Source: a virus. Taken from it: a DNA stretch of 31,727 nt. Positions 7,099 to 13,545 of this stretch are shown in pieces. The notes beneath the pieces were generated by a model that searched no databases, was not told where the DNA came from, and saw nothing but the letters and a program-made list of their open reading frames with translations. The stretch lies in IMG/VR virus record IMGVR_UViG_3300032267_000413, positions 1 through 31,727 of that record, one strand, 5' to 3'. The first letter of the stretch is position 1; the number at the start of each line of letters is the position of its first letter. Position numbers and translations under genes: made by a program.

Positions 7099-7370
7099 AG
7101 TGCGGCCCCCGAATCATCGCCGTCCATGAGCGGCCACTTGGGCTCGTTCGTCGCTTCAATACGCTCGAAGTAGCACGCCTGCTTGACGAGCCTCGCCTTG
7201 AGTTCGCCGTTCGTCTCGGCCAGCTGCTCGAGCTCCTTGCGAGCCATCACGATCCAGCGACGTTGCTCCATGATGAGCTCGGCCATCTCCATCGTCTCGG
7301 CCTGCTCGGCTGCCTCGGTGTGCCAGCGGGCCAGCGACTTGAGTTTCTTCACGATCACGTCAGTGGTCAT
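7095..7370 (-). CDS. small coiled-coil protein
   Basis: 91 residues dominated by a long charged helix (about residues 5-65: LKSLARWHTEAAEQAETMEM, then RKELEQLAETNGELKARLV), a likely coiled coil. A short non-helical tail ends in PKWPLMDGDDSG. It is linked on both sides by ATGA overlaps to the LexA-like gene and to the membrane-protein gene, so it is translated within the replication operon. No family recognised. It may be a partner or accessory factor for a neighbouring DNA-binding protein. Confidence 0.65.
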   Translation of the reverse strand: MTTDVIVKKLKSLARWHTEAAEQAETMEMAELIMEQRRWIVMARKELEQLAETNGELKARLVKQACYFERIEATNEPKWPLMDGDDSGAAL

Positions 7371-7585
7371 GCAATCACCTCGATGTTGCGGGACTTGCCG
7401 GGGATGCGGCGGATCGCACCCTTCTTCTCCAACGCATTCAGGTGGTGGAAGACGGCGTTGTGATTGCGTATGCCCATCTCCTGGGCGATCTGCCGCACGG
7501 TGGGCGAAAAGTAGGCCATGTTCGCCTTGATGAAGGCGAGCACCTGGGCCTGTCGTGCGGTCAATGGTTTGGGGTCTGCGGTCAT
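7367..7585 (-). CDS. LexA-type winged-helix DNA-binding domain, no protease domain
   Basis: The whole 72-residue protein matches the N-terminal DNA-binding domain of LexA: LTARQAQVLAFI, SPTVRQIAQEMGIRNHNAVF (recognition helix), HHLNALEKKGAIRRIPGKSRNIE. The S24 self-cleavage and dimerisation domain found in full LexA (about 200 residues) is absent. It could therefore bind DNA but could not be inactivated by RecA-stimulated cleavage. AGGAGG stands four bases before the ATG, which overlaps the previous stop as ATGA. It may regulate phage genes, compete with host LexA, or act as a DNA adaptor for replication proteins encoded beside it. Confidence 0.8.
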   Translation of the reverse strand: MTADPKPLTARQAQVLAFIKANMAYFSPTVRQIAQEMGIRNHNAVFHHLNALEKKGAIRRIPGKSRNIEVIA

Positions 7586-8454
7586 AAGCCCTCCTTGGCG
7601 GCTGCTAGTTTTCTACGGGTACGGTCAAACGCTTCGGCCTCTGGTCCTGTGAACGCCTTGGGCGGCGCGGGGCTGTCGCCGAAGTCACGGCTGCCACGCT
7701 GCGCATGTCTAGCCTTGGCGTTGTCGAACTCGCCGGCCAAGATTCGGTCAGCCCACCCTGGCTGAATGAACTGCGTGACGGCTACAGGCTTCTCGAGGTA
7801 ATGGCATCTCGGCAGCCGCTCAATCGCCTGTCGGGCTTTCTGCAGCCAGCCAGGGCTTGCAGCGGCATCAATCCATCCATCGGGCGGCGAAAGCACTTGC
7901 CACTTGGCAGCTCTCTCCGTCGCGTTCCAGACGGAAACAAACGATTCCCACTCAATCGCTGCCCATCCTGGCTGCCGGAACTCATCGCCCGCGTGTGTGT
8001 GAATACTAAGAGGAGTAGGAGTAGGAGTAGGGGCTTTCGTTTTGCTTTCGTTTTGCTTTCCGTTTTCGGGGGCGTCTGCTTTCGGTTTGCTTTGCGTTTG
8101 CTTTCCTTCTGCTTTTGGGCGGCCGCCCAGTTTCCCAGCCGCAGCCTTCTTGGACTTGAGCTCAGCAACGGCCACACGCTCAAGCTCAAGCCTCTGGTGC
8201 GACAGCCTCTCTGATGGCGTTCCAGGGTCCAGCAGGACGAGCCTTGAGCAAATTGCCTCCCAGTCCTCAGGGTTCATTCCGCCAGCGATCCGGCCGCATG
8301 CAGCCTCGTCGTTAGGCAGTCCGCCGCGAGTCCATGCGTAGCAGAGCAGTCGCATGTACGCACCGAACCTAGTCGGAGACATGTCAACGCACGACGCTAT
8401 AAGGTCATCGCAGAAGAGCGGTAGTACGTGGTGATTATTTGGCGTCCGAGCCAT
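7582..8454 (-). CDS. DUF1376 (YdaU-like) phage replication protein
   Basis: About 290 residues. The N-terminal 60 or so residues match DUF1376: VLPLFCDDLIAS, DMSPTRFGAYMRLLCYAW, TRGGLPNDEAACGRIAGG. This family is common in phage replication modules next to initiator or helicase-loader genes. A low-complexity Lys/Gln/Pro/Thr linker (about residues 115-150) follows, then a C-terminal region rich in Trp and Pro. The ATG at 8454 is chosen because DUF1376 begins there and GAGG lies five bases upstream; a longer reading would overlap the GIY-YIG gene by more than 150 bases. Origin binding or helicase loading is a family-level guess. Confidence 0.8.
   Translation of the reverse strand: MARTPNNHHVLPLFCDDLIASCVDMSPTRFGAYMRLLCYAWTRGGLPNDEAACGRIAGGMNPEDWEAICSRLVLLDPGTPSERLSHQRLELERVAVAELKSKKAAAGKLGGRPKAEGKQTQSKPKADAPENGKQNESKTKAPTPTPTPLSIHTHAGDEFRQPGWAAIEWESFVSVWNATERAAKWQVLSPPDGWIDAAASPGWLQKARQAIERLPRCHYLEKPVAVTQFIQPGWADRILAGEFDNAKARHAQRGSRDFGDSPAPPKAFTGPEAEAFDRTRRKLAAAKEGL
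8012..8055. repeat. short tandem repeats encoding the DUF1376-protein linker
   Basis: Three tandem GGAGTA units (8012-8029) are followed by two tandem copies of CTTTCGTTTTG (8034-8055). On the coding strand they give alternating Thr-Pro and a Lys/Gln/Ser-rich stretch. These are likely expansions within a flexible linker and could vary in length between relatives. Confidence 0.8.
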
Positions 8455-8461
8455 AAGTACC

Positions 8462-9109
8462 TCAGTAAACTCTGTATTCAACTTCAATCGGATCGGCATC
8501 GAATTTGCATTCTTCTGCAGCCTCAAGCAAAACCTGCCACGCCGAATCGTCTGACATCGCAAACCATTCGCCGCACCTGCGATCGAGGTCAGCTGTGGCG
8601 TGTGCCGTAGCCTCAAGCCGGTCTGCGTCGTACCTGCAGGTCAGTGGCACGTAAGCAATCAGATAAAGGCGACTCGCGTTGCCTGTCTGAAGCGTTCTCA
8701 TCCGATGCTTGATGTCGTTGGCAGCGCCTATCTTGACGTTCCCATGTCCGTCTCCGATTGCGTAAACAAAACTCCTGCCGCCTGACTTGTCGGGCAAGTT
8801 TGCCGGAGGCGAAAGCGTTGCTTCTTCGTATGAACGACGGTGCTGGCACTTTGGCGGATACTCAGTCTTGCACGCTTTTGCCTCACATCCGCGATGCGTC
8901 CACTCCTTAAGTTCACGAAAAAGCCAAAGCCTCACGTCGTGCTGCGTTGCTCCCATGATGATCTCGTTGCACGCAGCAAGAACTCCGTCCCAATAGCCTC
9001 TGCGGTAGTTGCTCTCCGAGGCTTCAATCACCTCCTGGGATTCCCTTGAAATTTCGGAGAACTTCCGCAGCACGAGCGTTCCATCGCCACCACCTAAATC
9101 ACCGGCCAT
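8462..9109 (-). CDS. GIY-YIG superfamily protein (T5orf172/MUG113-like domain)
   Basis: About 215 residues. The C-terminal part (about 113-200) resembles T5orf172/MUG113-type GIY-YIG domains: FVYAIGDGHGNVKIG, then RMRTLQTGN, a conserved E166 in LEATAHA, and GEWF near 180-183. The N-terminal half is a helix-rich unknown region with a Cys/His cluster (RGCEAKACKTEYPPKCQHRR) that might bind metal. AAGGAGG six bases before the ATG at 9109 fixes the start. The gene is more A/T rich than its neighbours, as is the HNH gene just upstream, which suggests joint acquisition. It could be a homing-type or modification-directed nuclease. Family assignment is good; activity is not shown. Confidence 0.75.
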   Translation of the reverse strand: MAGDLGGGDGTLVLRKFSEISRESQEVIEASESNYRRGYWDGVLAACNEIIMGATQHDVRLWLFRELKEWTHRGCEAKACKTEYPPKCQHRRSYEEATLSPPANLPDKSGGRSFVYAIGDGHGNVKIGAANDIKHRMRTLQTGNASRLYLIAYVPLTCRYDADRLEATAHATADLDRRCGEWFAMSDDSAWQVLLEAAEECKFDADPIEVEYRVY

Positions 9110-9184
9110 ACTTGCCTCCTTTCTATTCCGCCCGGCCGCATCAATTCCTGGCTGCATTTCGCTTAGTCACGAACCGCTCGTCCT

Positions 9185-10513
9185 TCAGGGTGTCTCCTCC
9201 TGAGTCGCCGCAAGGTCGCTGTCGCTCTTGCCGGTATTGCACGGCTGGCAAAGCGTCCACAGGTTTTCAATAGTTGTCGGCCCTCCCTTTGAAACAGGAA
9301 CCTTGTGGTCTAGGTGCAAAACAATTCCGTCTTTCTGCTGCAAGCCACAGAGTTGGCACCTGTAGCCATCCCTGCGAAGAACTTCAAAACGCAATCGCTT
9401 TGGGATCGTGATGCGAGCCAATGTCGAGATGCCACTTCCATCGCGTTCACTCTCTGATTCCGGCCCTAAATACCCAGTCGGTATTTCGGACATATTTCGG
9501 GGCATGACGACGCACCCGGCCCGTAGTTGGAGTCTTGGAACCTGGCGATTTGCACCTGTCCAAAACAAGGCAAGGTGCGGGTTTCTCCAATGCGGAGACT
9601 GCTCGCTCAGGCTCTGCAGGGTGCGCCCAAAATCAAAGCCACGGCCAGCAACCCGCGCTGCTCTTTCTTCAAGCCATTTTCGCTCTGGCTCTTCCGCCGT
9701 CGCATGTCTTGCCCTGTCGCGCTCAAGAACGATCGGAGTGATTAAATCAGATCCAGACGCAAGCTGAGCCGCTATAACAGCCAGCCTGTATATGAATGAC
9801 ATCTCATCGCCGACGCGTCGGTAGGACTCGGCCGTTGAAAAGGAGCGAATTGATTCCGGCAGCCCAGCAAAGTTTGCTTGCTGGGATTCCAAAGCTTCGT
9901 CTACGGTCTGATCCGTGTCTCCGCAGCACGAGACGTGCGAAATTTGGATCTTTGATTCGCCACTTGGCAGTCTCTTTTGTGCGACAACAAGCAAGCAGTT
10001 TTGTTCTTTTGGCGCAGTAACCAGCGCGGATTCGTAGCCGCCCGGAACCTGTGATGCGGCAAAGCGAAAGCAAATGGTTTGATTCGGAAACTGCACAAGC
10101 CTTATCGGGAAATCTAGTTTTGTTTTGTTTGCCAACGACACAACAATAGGAAACACGTTGTAGAAAGGCCGATTCTCCTCAAACCACGTGACCTCCGAAC
10201 CAAATCGCATCAAGGCCTGCACCGCTGCAACCTTTAATGCGATTTCATCAGGCAGTGAAAAGACGCACCTATTCACAAAATCAACCGCAGACCCATCGCC
10301 GCGACTTAAAGCAACTAGCCTGCTGAAAACCTGGCTCTGCATTTCCTCTGGAACCCCGCGGCGCAAGAGAGAAATCTCCTGTGAGATGCACTCTCGCAAA
10401 AACTCCGCCGGGTCTGTTGATCGCAGTTTTTGCACCAGCAAAGCCGGTGCTCCTTGTTCCGTGAGTAAAGAAAGAACCGTCTGTTTCGCTGTATGCCAGT
10501 CGCAAAACTTCAT
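9185..10513 (-). CDS. HNH endonuclease with a large unrecognised N-terminal domain
   Basis: About 442 residues. The last 70 or so form an HNH nuclease: RFEVLRRDGYRCQLCGLQQ (C386, C389), LHLDHKVPVSKGG (catalytic D402/H403), IENLWTLCQPCNTGKSD (N417, C422, C425). The preceding 360 or so residues match no family I know; notable stretches are PHWRNPHLALFWTG and EIPTGYLGPE. The ATG at 10513 overlaps the previous stop as TGATG. Base use is visibly more A/T rich than in flanking genes. It may be a selfish nuclease, an anti-host or anti-phage effector whose N-terminal part is a sensor, or a late packaging nuclease. HNH next to terminase is the usual packaging context, and this gene is far from terL. 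Confidence 0.8.
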   Translation of the reverse strand: MKFCDWHTAKQTVLSLLTEQGAPALLVQKLRSTDPAEFLRECISQEISLLRRGVPEEMQSQVFSRLVALSRGDGSAVDFVNRCVFSLPDEIALKVAAVQALMRFGSEVTWFEENRPFYNVFPIVVSLANKTKLDFPIRLVQFPNQTICFRFAASQVPGGYESALVTAPKEQNCLLVVAQKRLPSGESKIQISHVSCCGDTDQTVDEALESQQANFAGLPESIRSFSTAESYRRVGDEMSFIYRLAVIAAQLASGSDLITPIVLERDRARHATAEEPERKWLEERAARVAGRGFDFGRTLQSLSEQSPHWRNPHLALFWTGANRQVPRLQLRAGCVVMPRNMSEIPTGYLGPESESERDGSGISTLARITIPKRLRFEVLRRDGYRCQLCGLQQKDGIVLHLDHKVPVSKGGPTTIENLWTLCQPCNTGKSDSDLAATQEETP

Positions 10514-10836
10514 CACGCCAACCTCCACGCCGTCGCGTACCGGCCACTCATCGCCTTGCGTGTCCCGGCCTCGACCACCAGGCCGCGCCTGACGAGTTCG
10601 ATCCGCCGTGGCCGTGCCGTACTGGGGTTCATCTGCAGCCCCGTGGCAATCTCCTCGTCTGTGGCACCGTGGTCACCGCGAGCCCGCAGGAAGGCGACCA
10701 CCGAACGCTGCAGGGTGTTAAGCCGTGAGCCCATAGCGTCGGCCGCAGCCACGCTCGTCACGCTCGACTGCACCGCCGGTGCTCGAGCAGGTGCCGCGAA
10801 CAGGGGGCCGGCGGATTCGATGCCGTAGTGGTTCAT
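10513..10836 (-). CDS. winged-helix DNA-binding protein
   Basis: This protein of about 107 residues has a disordered Ala/Ser-rich N-terminal third. A winged-helix follows from about residue 35: LNTLQRSVVAFLRARGDHGA, TDEEIATGLQMNPSTARPRR (recognition helix), IELVRRGLVVEAGTRKAMSG. The pattern is close to the phage helix-turn-helix proteins that precede replication genes. The ATG at 10836 is supported by GAGGTGG upstream and overlaps the stop of the 45-residue HTH gene as ATGA. A longer reading from a GTG at 11052 would cover that small gene and is rejected. Likely regulatory or replication-related. Confidence 0.72.
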   Translation of the reverse strand: MNHYGIESAGPLFAAPARAPAVQSSVTSVAAADAMGSRLNTLQRSVVAFLRARGDHGATDEEIATGLQMNPSTARPRRIELVRRGLVVEAGTRKAMSGRYATAWRLA

Positions 10837-10970
10837 GCCGCCACCTCTCTGGCGATCCGGTTGACCACTGACTTTGAGACGCCGAGCCGCAAGGCGACTT
10901 GCGTTTGGGTCAGTCCCTGCCGTAGAAGCTCCGCAATGCGAGTAGCGTCGGCTGGCTTTCCTGATGGCAT
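10833..10970 (-). CDS. 45-residue helix-turn-helix protein
   Basis: A very short but convincing gene. The ATG at 10970 has GGAGG six bases upstream, the ORF encodes 45 residues, and its stop overlaps the next start as ATGA. Almost the whole product is one helix-turn-helix: RIAELLRQGLTQTQVALRLG then VSKSVVNRIAREVAA, the type seen in HTH_38/resolvase-like DNA-binding segments. It is so small that it must dimerise or join a partner. The winged-helix protein encoded directly after it is the obvious candidate. It could recognise the palindromic operators in the control region, but nothing tests this. Confidence 0.75.
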   Translation of the reverse strand: MPSGKPADATRIAELLRQGLTQTQVALRLGVSKSVVNRIAREVAA

Positions 10971-11128
10971 CGCTCACCTCCCTGTGTATTGGCCCCGTAA
11001 CGTGGGGCTTTCCGGCTGAGTCACCCGCAACGGAAACGGGCCTCAACTGCACTGATATGACGCCTCTTGAGTGCGGTGGCGGCTCGCCGGCTGATCGCCG
11101 GTTTACGCTGCGAGCCCAGCGTTAGCGG

Positions 11129-11365
11129 TCAATCTCCTGTCCATCTCACGCCAAAGTCGCGGCATACTGGTGGTGGCGGGTCCAACTCACGCAACCGTGC
11201 CGACAACGCCCGCAACTGCAGCAAAAGCTCCGCGTTCTCTGGCGCGGTTCGCAGGTAGTCATCAATGGCGTACCGCAGCTGCTCGGCTGGGCCTTCGCCC
11301 CATTGATGACGCACCATCTCAATGAGCCGGTGCCGGTGGTCTTTGATCCACGCCGATGGGCTCAT
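11129..11365 (-). CDS. small helical protein encoded directly after recT
   Basis: 78 residues, Arg-rich and mostly helical: MSPSAWIKDHRHRLIEMVRH, GPAEQLRYAIDDYLRTAPEN, ELLLQLRALSARLREL, then DPPPPVCRDFGV. The ATG overlaps the recT stop as ATGA, so the two are co-translated. No family recognised. In many phages a small partner or an exonuclease follows the annealase gene; this product is too small to be a RecE-type exonuclease. After it comes a 158-base gap that holds only a 5-bp GCCCC/GGGGC hairpin (about 10990-11010). Confidence 0.6.
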   Translation of the reverse strand: MSPSAWIKDHRHRLIEMVRHQWGEGPAEQLRYAIDDYLRTAPENAELLLQLRALSARLRELDPPPPVCRDFGVRWTGD

Positions 11366-12213
11366 GCCGTCACCTCGTGCTCGGCGGCTTCGTGCTCGAA
11401 CGCCAGGCCCGTGTCATCGTCTGGCAGCAACTCGGCCTTGCCGATCATGAGCTCAACCAACTCGTGGTGTTGCTCCTCGGTGAACGTCCCTTCGTTGCGT
11501 CTCTTCTGAACGAGCGACCGCAACTTGTTGAGCTCGGCCACGTTCTTGGCCTGCTGCACCGCGTGCCGGGCCTTGGTCATCGGGTCATCCTTGCTCACGC
11601 TTAGCGTCAGTGCCGGTGCGGCTGGTCCGATTACCACGGGCTCTCTGGCCGGTTCTCTGGCCGGTTCCGCCTGCTGGTAGTCCTGGGCCTCCTCGGCCGT
11701 GACGAGGCCACGAAGAACGTCAGGGAAAGCATCACGCAGAGCGAAGCCCCTGGCACGCAGCTGCAACATCCGCTTGGGGTACTGCGTCCACGGACCGGTC
11801 TTGCCCCACAGGTTCGCTTTCTTGGCGTCGGCCACGCTGAATCGGGCCACCACATTGGCGTCCTTGCCCCGCCGGCTGGTCTGGCACACGGCAGTCATGC
11901 CATCGCCGTCGCCCTCGATCGCCTCATGAATGCCGTCGCAGACCGGGCTGGCCAGGCACAGGGCCAGGGCAGCGTCACCCCAGATGGTCGGCCTGCCGTT
12001 GATTACGGCGATGCTCTGGAGCGACTGCATAGGGGACAGGCCCACTTCGCTGCCGTGCTGGATGGCCAGCAGGCAACTCTCGGGCTTGCCCTGAAAGTCC
12101 TTCGGGGCGAAGGCCGACTTCGCCACCATGTTGGCGAACGACATCGCCTCGGCCATTGTTGCCAGCGCCAGCCCTCGGGTCGGCGTCGTGTTCGTGCTGA
12201 GTTCTGTGCTCAT
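11362..12213 (-). CDS. recT: RecT-family single-strand annealing protein
   Basis: This 283-residue protein shows the RecT core: SCLLAIQHGSEVGLSPMQSL, QSIAVINGRPTIWGDAALAL (about 65-84), then WTQYPKRMLQLRARGFALRD (about 142-160) and AFPDVLRGL. The C-terminal third is a linker with an EPAREPAREP repeat and a charged helical tail. RecT proteins bind single-stranded DNA and pair complementary strands in phage recombination. No partner exonuclease or SSB is visible. RusA downstream could resolve products. AAGGAA lies a few bases before the ATG, in a leader very similar to those of the 73-residue protein and dnaN. The 136-base upstream gap shows no clear promoter, so it is probably expressed from promoters at 12.6-12.7 kb. 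Confidence 0.88.
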   Translation of the reverse strand: MSTELSTNTTPTRGLALATMAEAMSFANMVAKSAFAPKDFQGKPESCLLAIQHGSEVGLSPMQSLQSIAVINGRPTIWGDAALALCLASPVCDGIHEAIEGDGDGMTAVCQTSRRGKDANVVARFSVADAKKANLWGKTGPWTQYPKRMLQLRARGFALRDAFPDVLRGLVTAEEAQDYQQAEPAREPAREPVVIGPAAPALTLSVSKDDPMTKARHAVQQAKNVAELNKLRSLVQKRRNEGTFTEEQHHELVELMIGKAELLPDDDTGLAFEHEAAEHEVTA

Positions 12214-12349
12214 GTCGTGTTCCTTTCGTTTTCTGGAATCTGGAAAGCCCGCTCTGCGTCCTGCTCGGCGGGTTGTTTGGTGCGTCCTTGCGTACGGGGC
12301 TCCGCCCCTTCCTTCCGCTTCACGGCGTCATGCCGCTGGCGGTCCTGTG

Positions 12350-12571
12350 TCAGTGCGTGATGTCGCTTACCGGTACGGCAACCCAACCGCCGCCCACGTC
12401 GAGCGTCATGCGGTTGCCCTCGATGAACTCGACTCGGCCTGACCACCTCTTGCCGGCGGTCATGCCAGACACGAAGTCGCCAGGGGCTGGCTGCTGTGCG
12501 GGCGGCATCGTGTGGTCAGCCATGCCGGCGATGGCTGCGAGGTACTCGTTTTCGTGAACGTCGTTCGTCAT
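12350..12571 (-). CDS. small beta-rich early protein
   Basis: 73 residues. The first 28 are polar and helical; the rest looks like a small beta-barrel: PGDFVSGMTAGKRWSGRVEF, IEGNRMTLDVGGGWVAVPVS. The pattern is KOW- or SH3-like by eye only, and no family is named. AGGA lies about seven bases before the ATG. It is the first gene after the two tandem leftward promoters at 12597 and 12680 and is followed by recT, so it is probably among the earliest products. It could bind nucleic acid or a host protein. Confidence 0.65.
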   Translation of the reverse strand: MTNDVHENEYLAAIAGMADHTMPPAQQPAPGDFVSGMTAGKRWSGRVEFIEGNRMTLDVGGGWVAVPVSDITH

Positions 12572-12596
12572 GTCGTTTCCTTTCGTGCGGTGCGGT

Positions 12597-12624
12597 AGTG
12601 TACAGCCGTATAGTCCAGAGTCAA
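12597..12624 (-). promoter_or_regulatory. leftward promoter with TTGACT and TACACT boxes
   Basis: On the minus strand, TTGACT (12624-12619) and TACACT (12602-12597) are separated by 16 bases, 26 bases before the start of the 73-residue gene, with a Shine-Dalgarno sequence between. Box types and spacing match the three other leftward promoters nearby, but the spacer lacks the palindromic operator. It would drive the recT operon constitutively or under different control. Confidence 0.55.
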
Positions 12625-12679
12625 CCGGGGCAAACTAAAAATCGCAGTGATGATTGCCGGTACGGGTAATGTGGTGCAT

Positions 12680-12707
12680 AGCGTACCGATAGCGGTAATG
12701 TTGTCAA
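12680..12707 (-). promoter_or_regulatory. leftward promoter with palindromic operator in its spacer (copy A)
   Basis: On the minus strand, TTGACA (12707-12702) and TACGCT (12685-12680) stand 16 bases apart. Almost the whole spacer is the inverted repeat TACCGATAGCGGTA (plus-strand 12684-12697), which is the exact reverse complement of copy B. Repressor binding here would block both promoter boxes. A degenerate half-match lies at 12655-12668. It would feed the recT operon in tandem with the promoter at 12597. Confidence 0.6.
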
Positions 12708-12847
12708 CGGGACAAAATGCCGGCCACGCTGGCCAGCAGCTCGAGTAGGTCGTGAATGGCCCTGGTGGCTGGCGAGTCGGTGCCGAGCTCCTGGCCGAGG
12801 CGAACGAGAACGAGTGCTGGGAGCAGGTTGTCGATAGTGCGTTTCAT
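12704..12847 (-). CDS. 47-residue helical protein
   Basis: A short gene with an excellent AGGAGG six bases before its ATG at 12847. The product is 47 residues, mostly two helices: TIDNLLPALVLVRLGQELGT and TRAIHDLLELLASVAGILSR. The second helix is amphipathic. No family recognised. It follows the 81-residue gene across a 56-base gap that contains a 9-bp hairpin, so it may be controlled at the RNA level. Its stop overlaps the -35 box of promoter copy A. Small helical early proteins of this kind often bind host enzymes, but that is speculation here. Confidence 0.6.
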   Translation of the reverse strand: MKRTIDNLLPALVLVRLGQELGTDSPATRAIHDLLELLASVAGILSR

Positions 12848-12868
12848 GTTGGCCCTCCTTGACCAAGT

Positions 12869-12892
12869 CCCCGGTGGCGGATTCCACCGGGG
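12869..12892 (-). terminator. strong hairpin between the 81- and 47-residue genes
   Basis: CCCCGGTGG and CCACCGGGG form a perfect 9-bp stem with a 6-base loop, just after the 81-residue gene and about 20 bases before the 47-residue start. There is no U-run, so it is an atypical terminator. Attenuation, RNA processing or masking of the next ribosome binding site are alternatives. Confidence 0.45.
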
Positions 12893-12903
12893 CAGTTGTT
12901 GAG

Positions 12904-13149
12904 TTATGCGGCAAACCCAATTGCTTTCTTTTGGTATCCGGTCATCTTGCCTTTGAACCATGCTTGAACTTCGTAGGCAGTGCCGTACTTGTCGGCCTTG
13001 AATGCGGCCTTTGGAAACCAAGCGGTGCAATTTCCGGTTTTGAGTTGGACTGCCTTTTCTGTGGCCTTGACGACATCGACGCTGTTGCAGCTTGGGTCGA
13101 TTTGGCTCCAGGCAATGTTGGCAAATCCGTTGTCCCAGTTGAGGTTCAT
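12904..13149 (-). CDS. small protein of unknown function in the control region
   Basis: About 81 residues, Trp- and Lys-rich and probably beta-stranded: DNGFANIAWSQIDPSCNS, VDVVKATEKAVQLKTGNCTA, WFPKAAFKADKYGTAYEVQA. The 'TaWFPK' segment recalls small phage proteins with a 'W-x-PKS' motif, but I cannot name a family. The ATG at 13149 has AAGGA a little upstream; earlier in-frame ATGs lack such a site. It lies about 50 bases from promoter copy B and is the first gene that promoter would transcribe. It is somewhat more A/T rich than neighbours. Confidence 0.62.
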   Translation of the reverse strand: MNLNWDNGFANIAWSQIDPSCNSVDVVKATEKAVQLKTGNCTAWFPKAAFKADKYGTAYEVQAWFKGKMTGYQKKAIGFAA

Positions 13150-13200
13150 CGTTTCGTTCCTTGTTTCCATCCCGCGAGTCTCACTTGCTCGCATGCCACT

Positions 13201-13228
13201 AGTTTACCGCTATCGGTAAAGAAGTCAA
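13201..13228 (-). promoter_or_regulatory. leftward promoter with palindromic operator in its spacer (copy B)
   Basis: On the minus strand, TTGACT (13228-13223) and TAAACT (13206-13201) are 16 bases apart, and the spacer contains the palindrome TACCGCTATCGGTA (plus-strand 13205-13218). The layout is identical to copies A and C, including GTTGAC immediately outside. It is placed to transcribe the 81- and 47-residue genes. Confidence 0.6.
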
Positions 13229-13272
13229 CAACAGGTGAAAGATTTTTCTGGAACCTGCGGCAAAGCCGAGAA

Positions 13273-13539
13273 TCAGCGGGTTTTCCGCTTTTTACGCCGG
13301 GGCTTTGCGGGGCTTGGCTTGCTGGCTAGCTCTGCTTTACGGACGTTGGAGTGTGGGGCCAGTGAAGACCGTAAGGCACGGCAACCCTCAACGCTGACCA
13401 TCCAGGCCCGATCGTTCGCTTTCCAACCATCAAGCCGCTTTTCTCGCAGCCGCAGGCGAATCAAGCCGTCAGTGCAGCCGGCGATCCCGACCGCTTCCTC
13501 GACACTGCACCACTTGCCGTCAGGTGTCATCGTTACCAT
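13273..13539 (-). CDS. Xis/MerR-like DNA-binding protein, possibly from a leaderless mRNA
   Basis: 85-88 residues. The N-terminal 60 look like an excisionase/MerR-type winged helix (WCSVEEAVGIAGCTDGLIRL, then GWKANDRAWMVSVEGCRALR). A very basic tail follows (PAKPRRKKRKTR). It is transcribed away from the integrase across a 168-base divergent region, the usual place for an excisionase or a lysogeny switch protein. The predicted -10 box of promoter copy C ends seven bases before the ATG at 13539, so the mRNA may begin at that codon. The in-frame ATG at 13530 has GGAG ten bases upstream as a conventional alternative. It may be the factor that reads the nearby operators; no CI-type repressor is seen. 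Confidence 0.68.
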   Translation of the reverse strand: MVTMTPDGKWCSVEEAVGIAGCTDGLIRLRLREKRLDGWKANDRAWMVSVEGCRALRSSLAPHSNVRKAELASKPSPAKPRRKKRKTR

Positions 13540-13545
13540 GCTCCA

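Noticed and set aside
10836-11052. Longer N-terminus for the winged-helix protein from a GTG at 11052
   Set aside because: It would run through the 45-residue HTH gene in another frame; the ATG at 10836 has a good ribosome binding site and an ATGA overlap.
12296-12308. GGGGC-TCC-GCCCC hairpin in the gap before recT
   Set aside because: Only five pairs with no T-run and no gene end beside it on the proper strand; likely chance in G+C-rich DNA.
12367-12376. TACCGGTA palindrome resembling half of the control-region operator
   Set aside because: It lacks the four-base centre and lies within a coding sequence with no promoter boxes around it.
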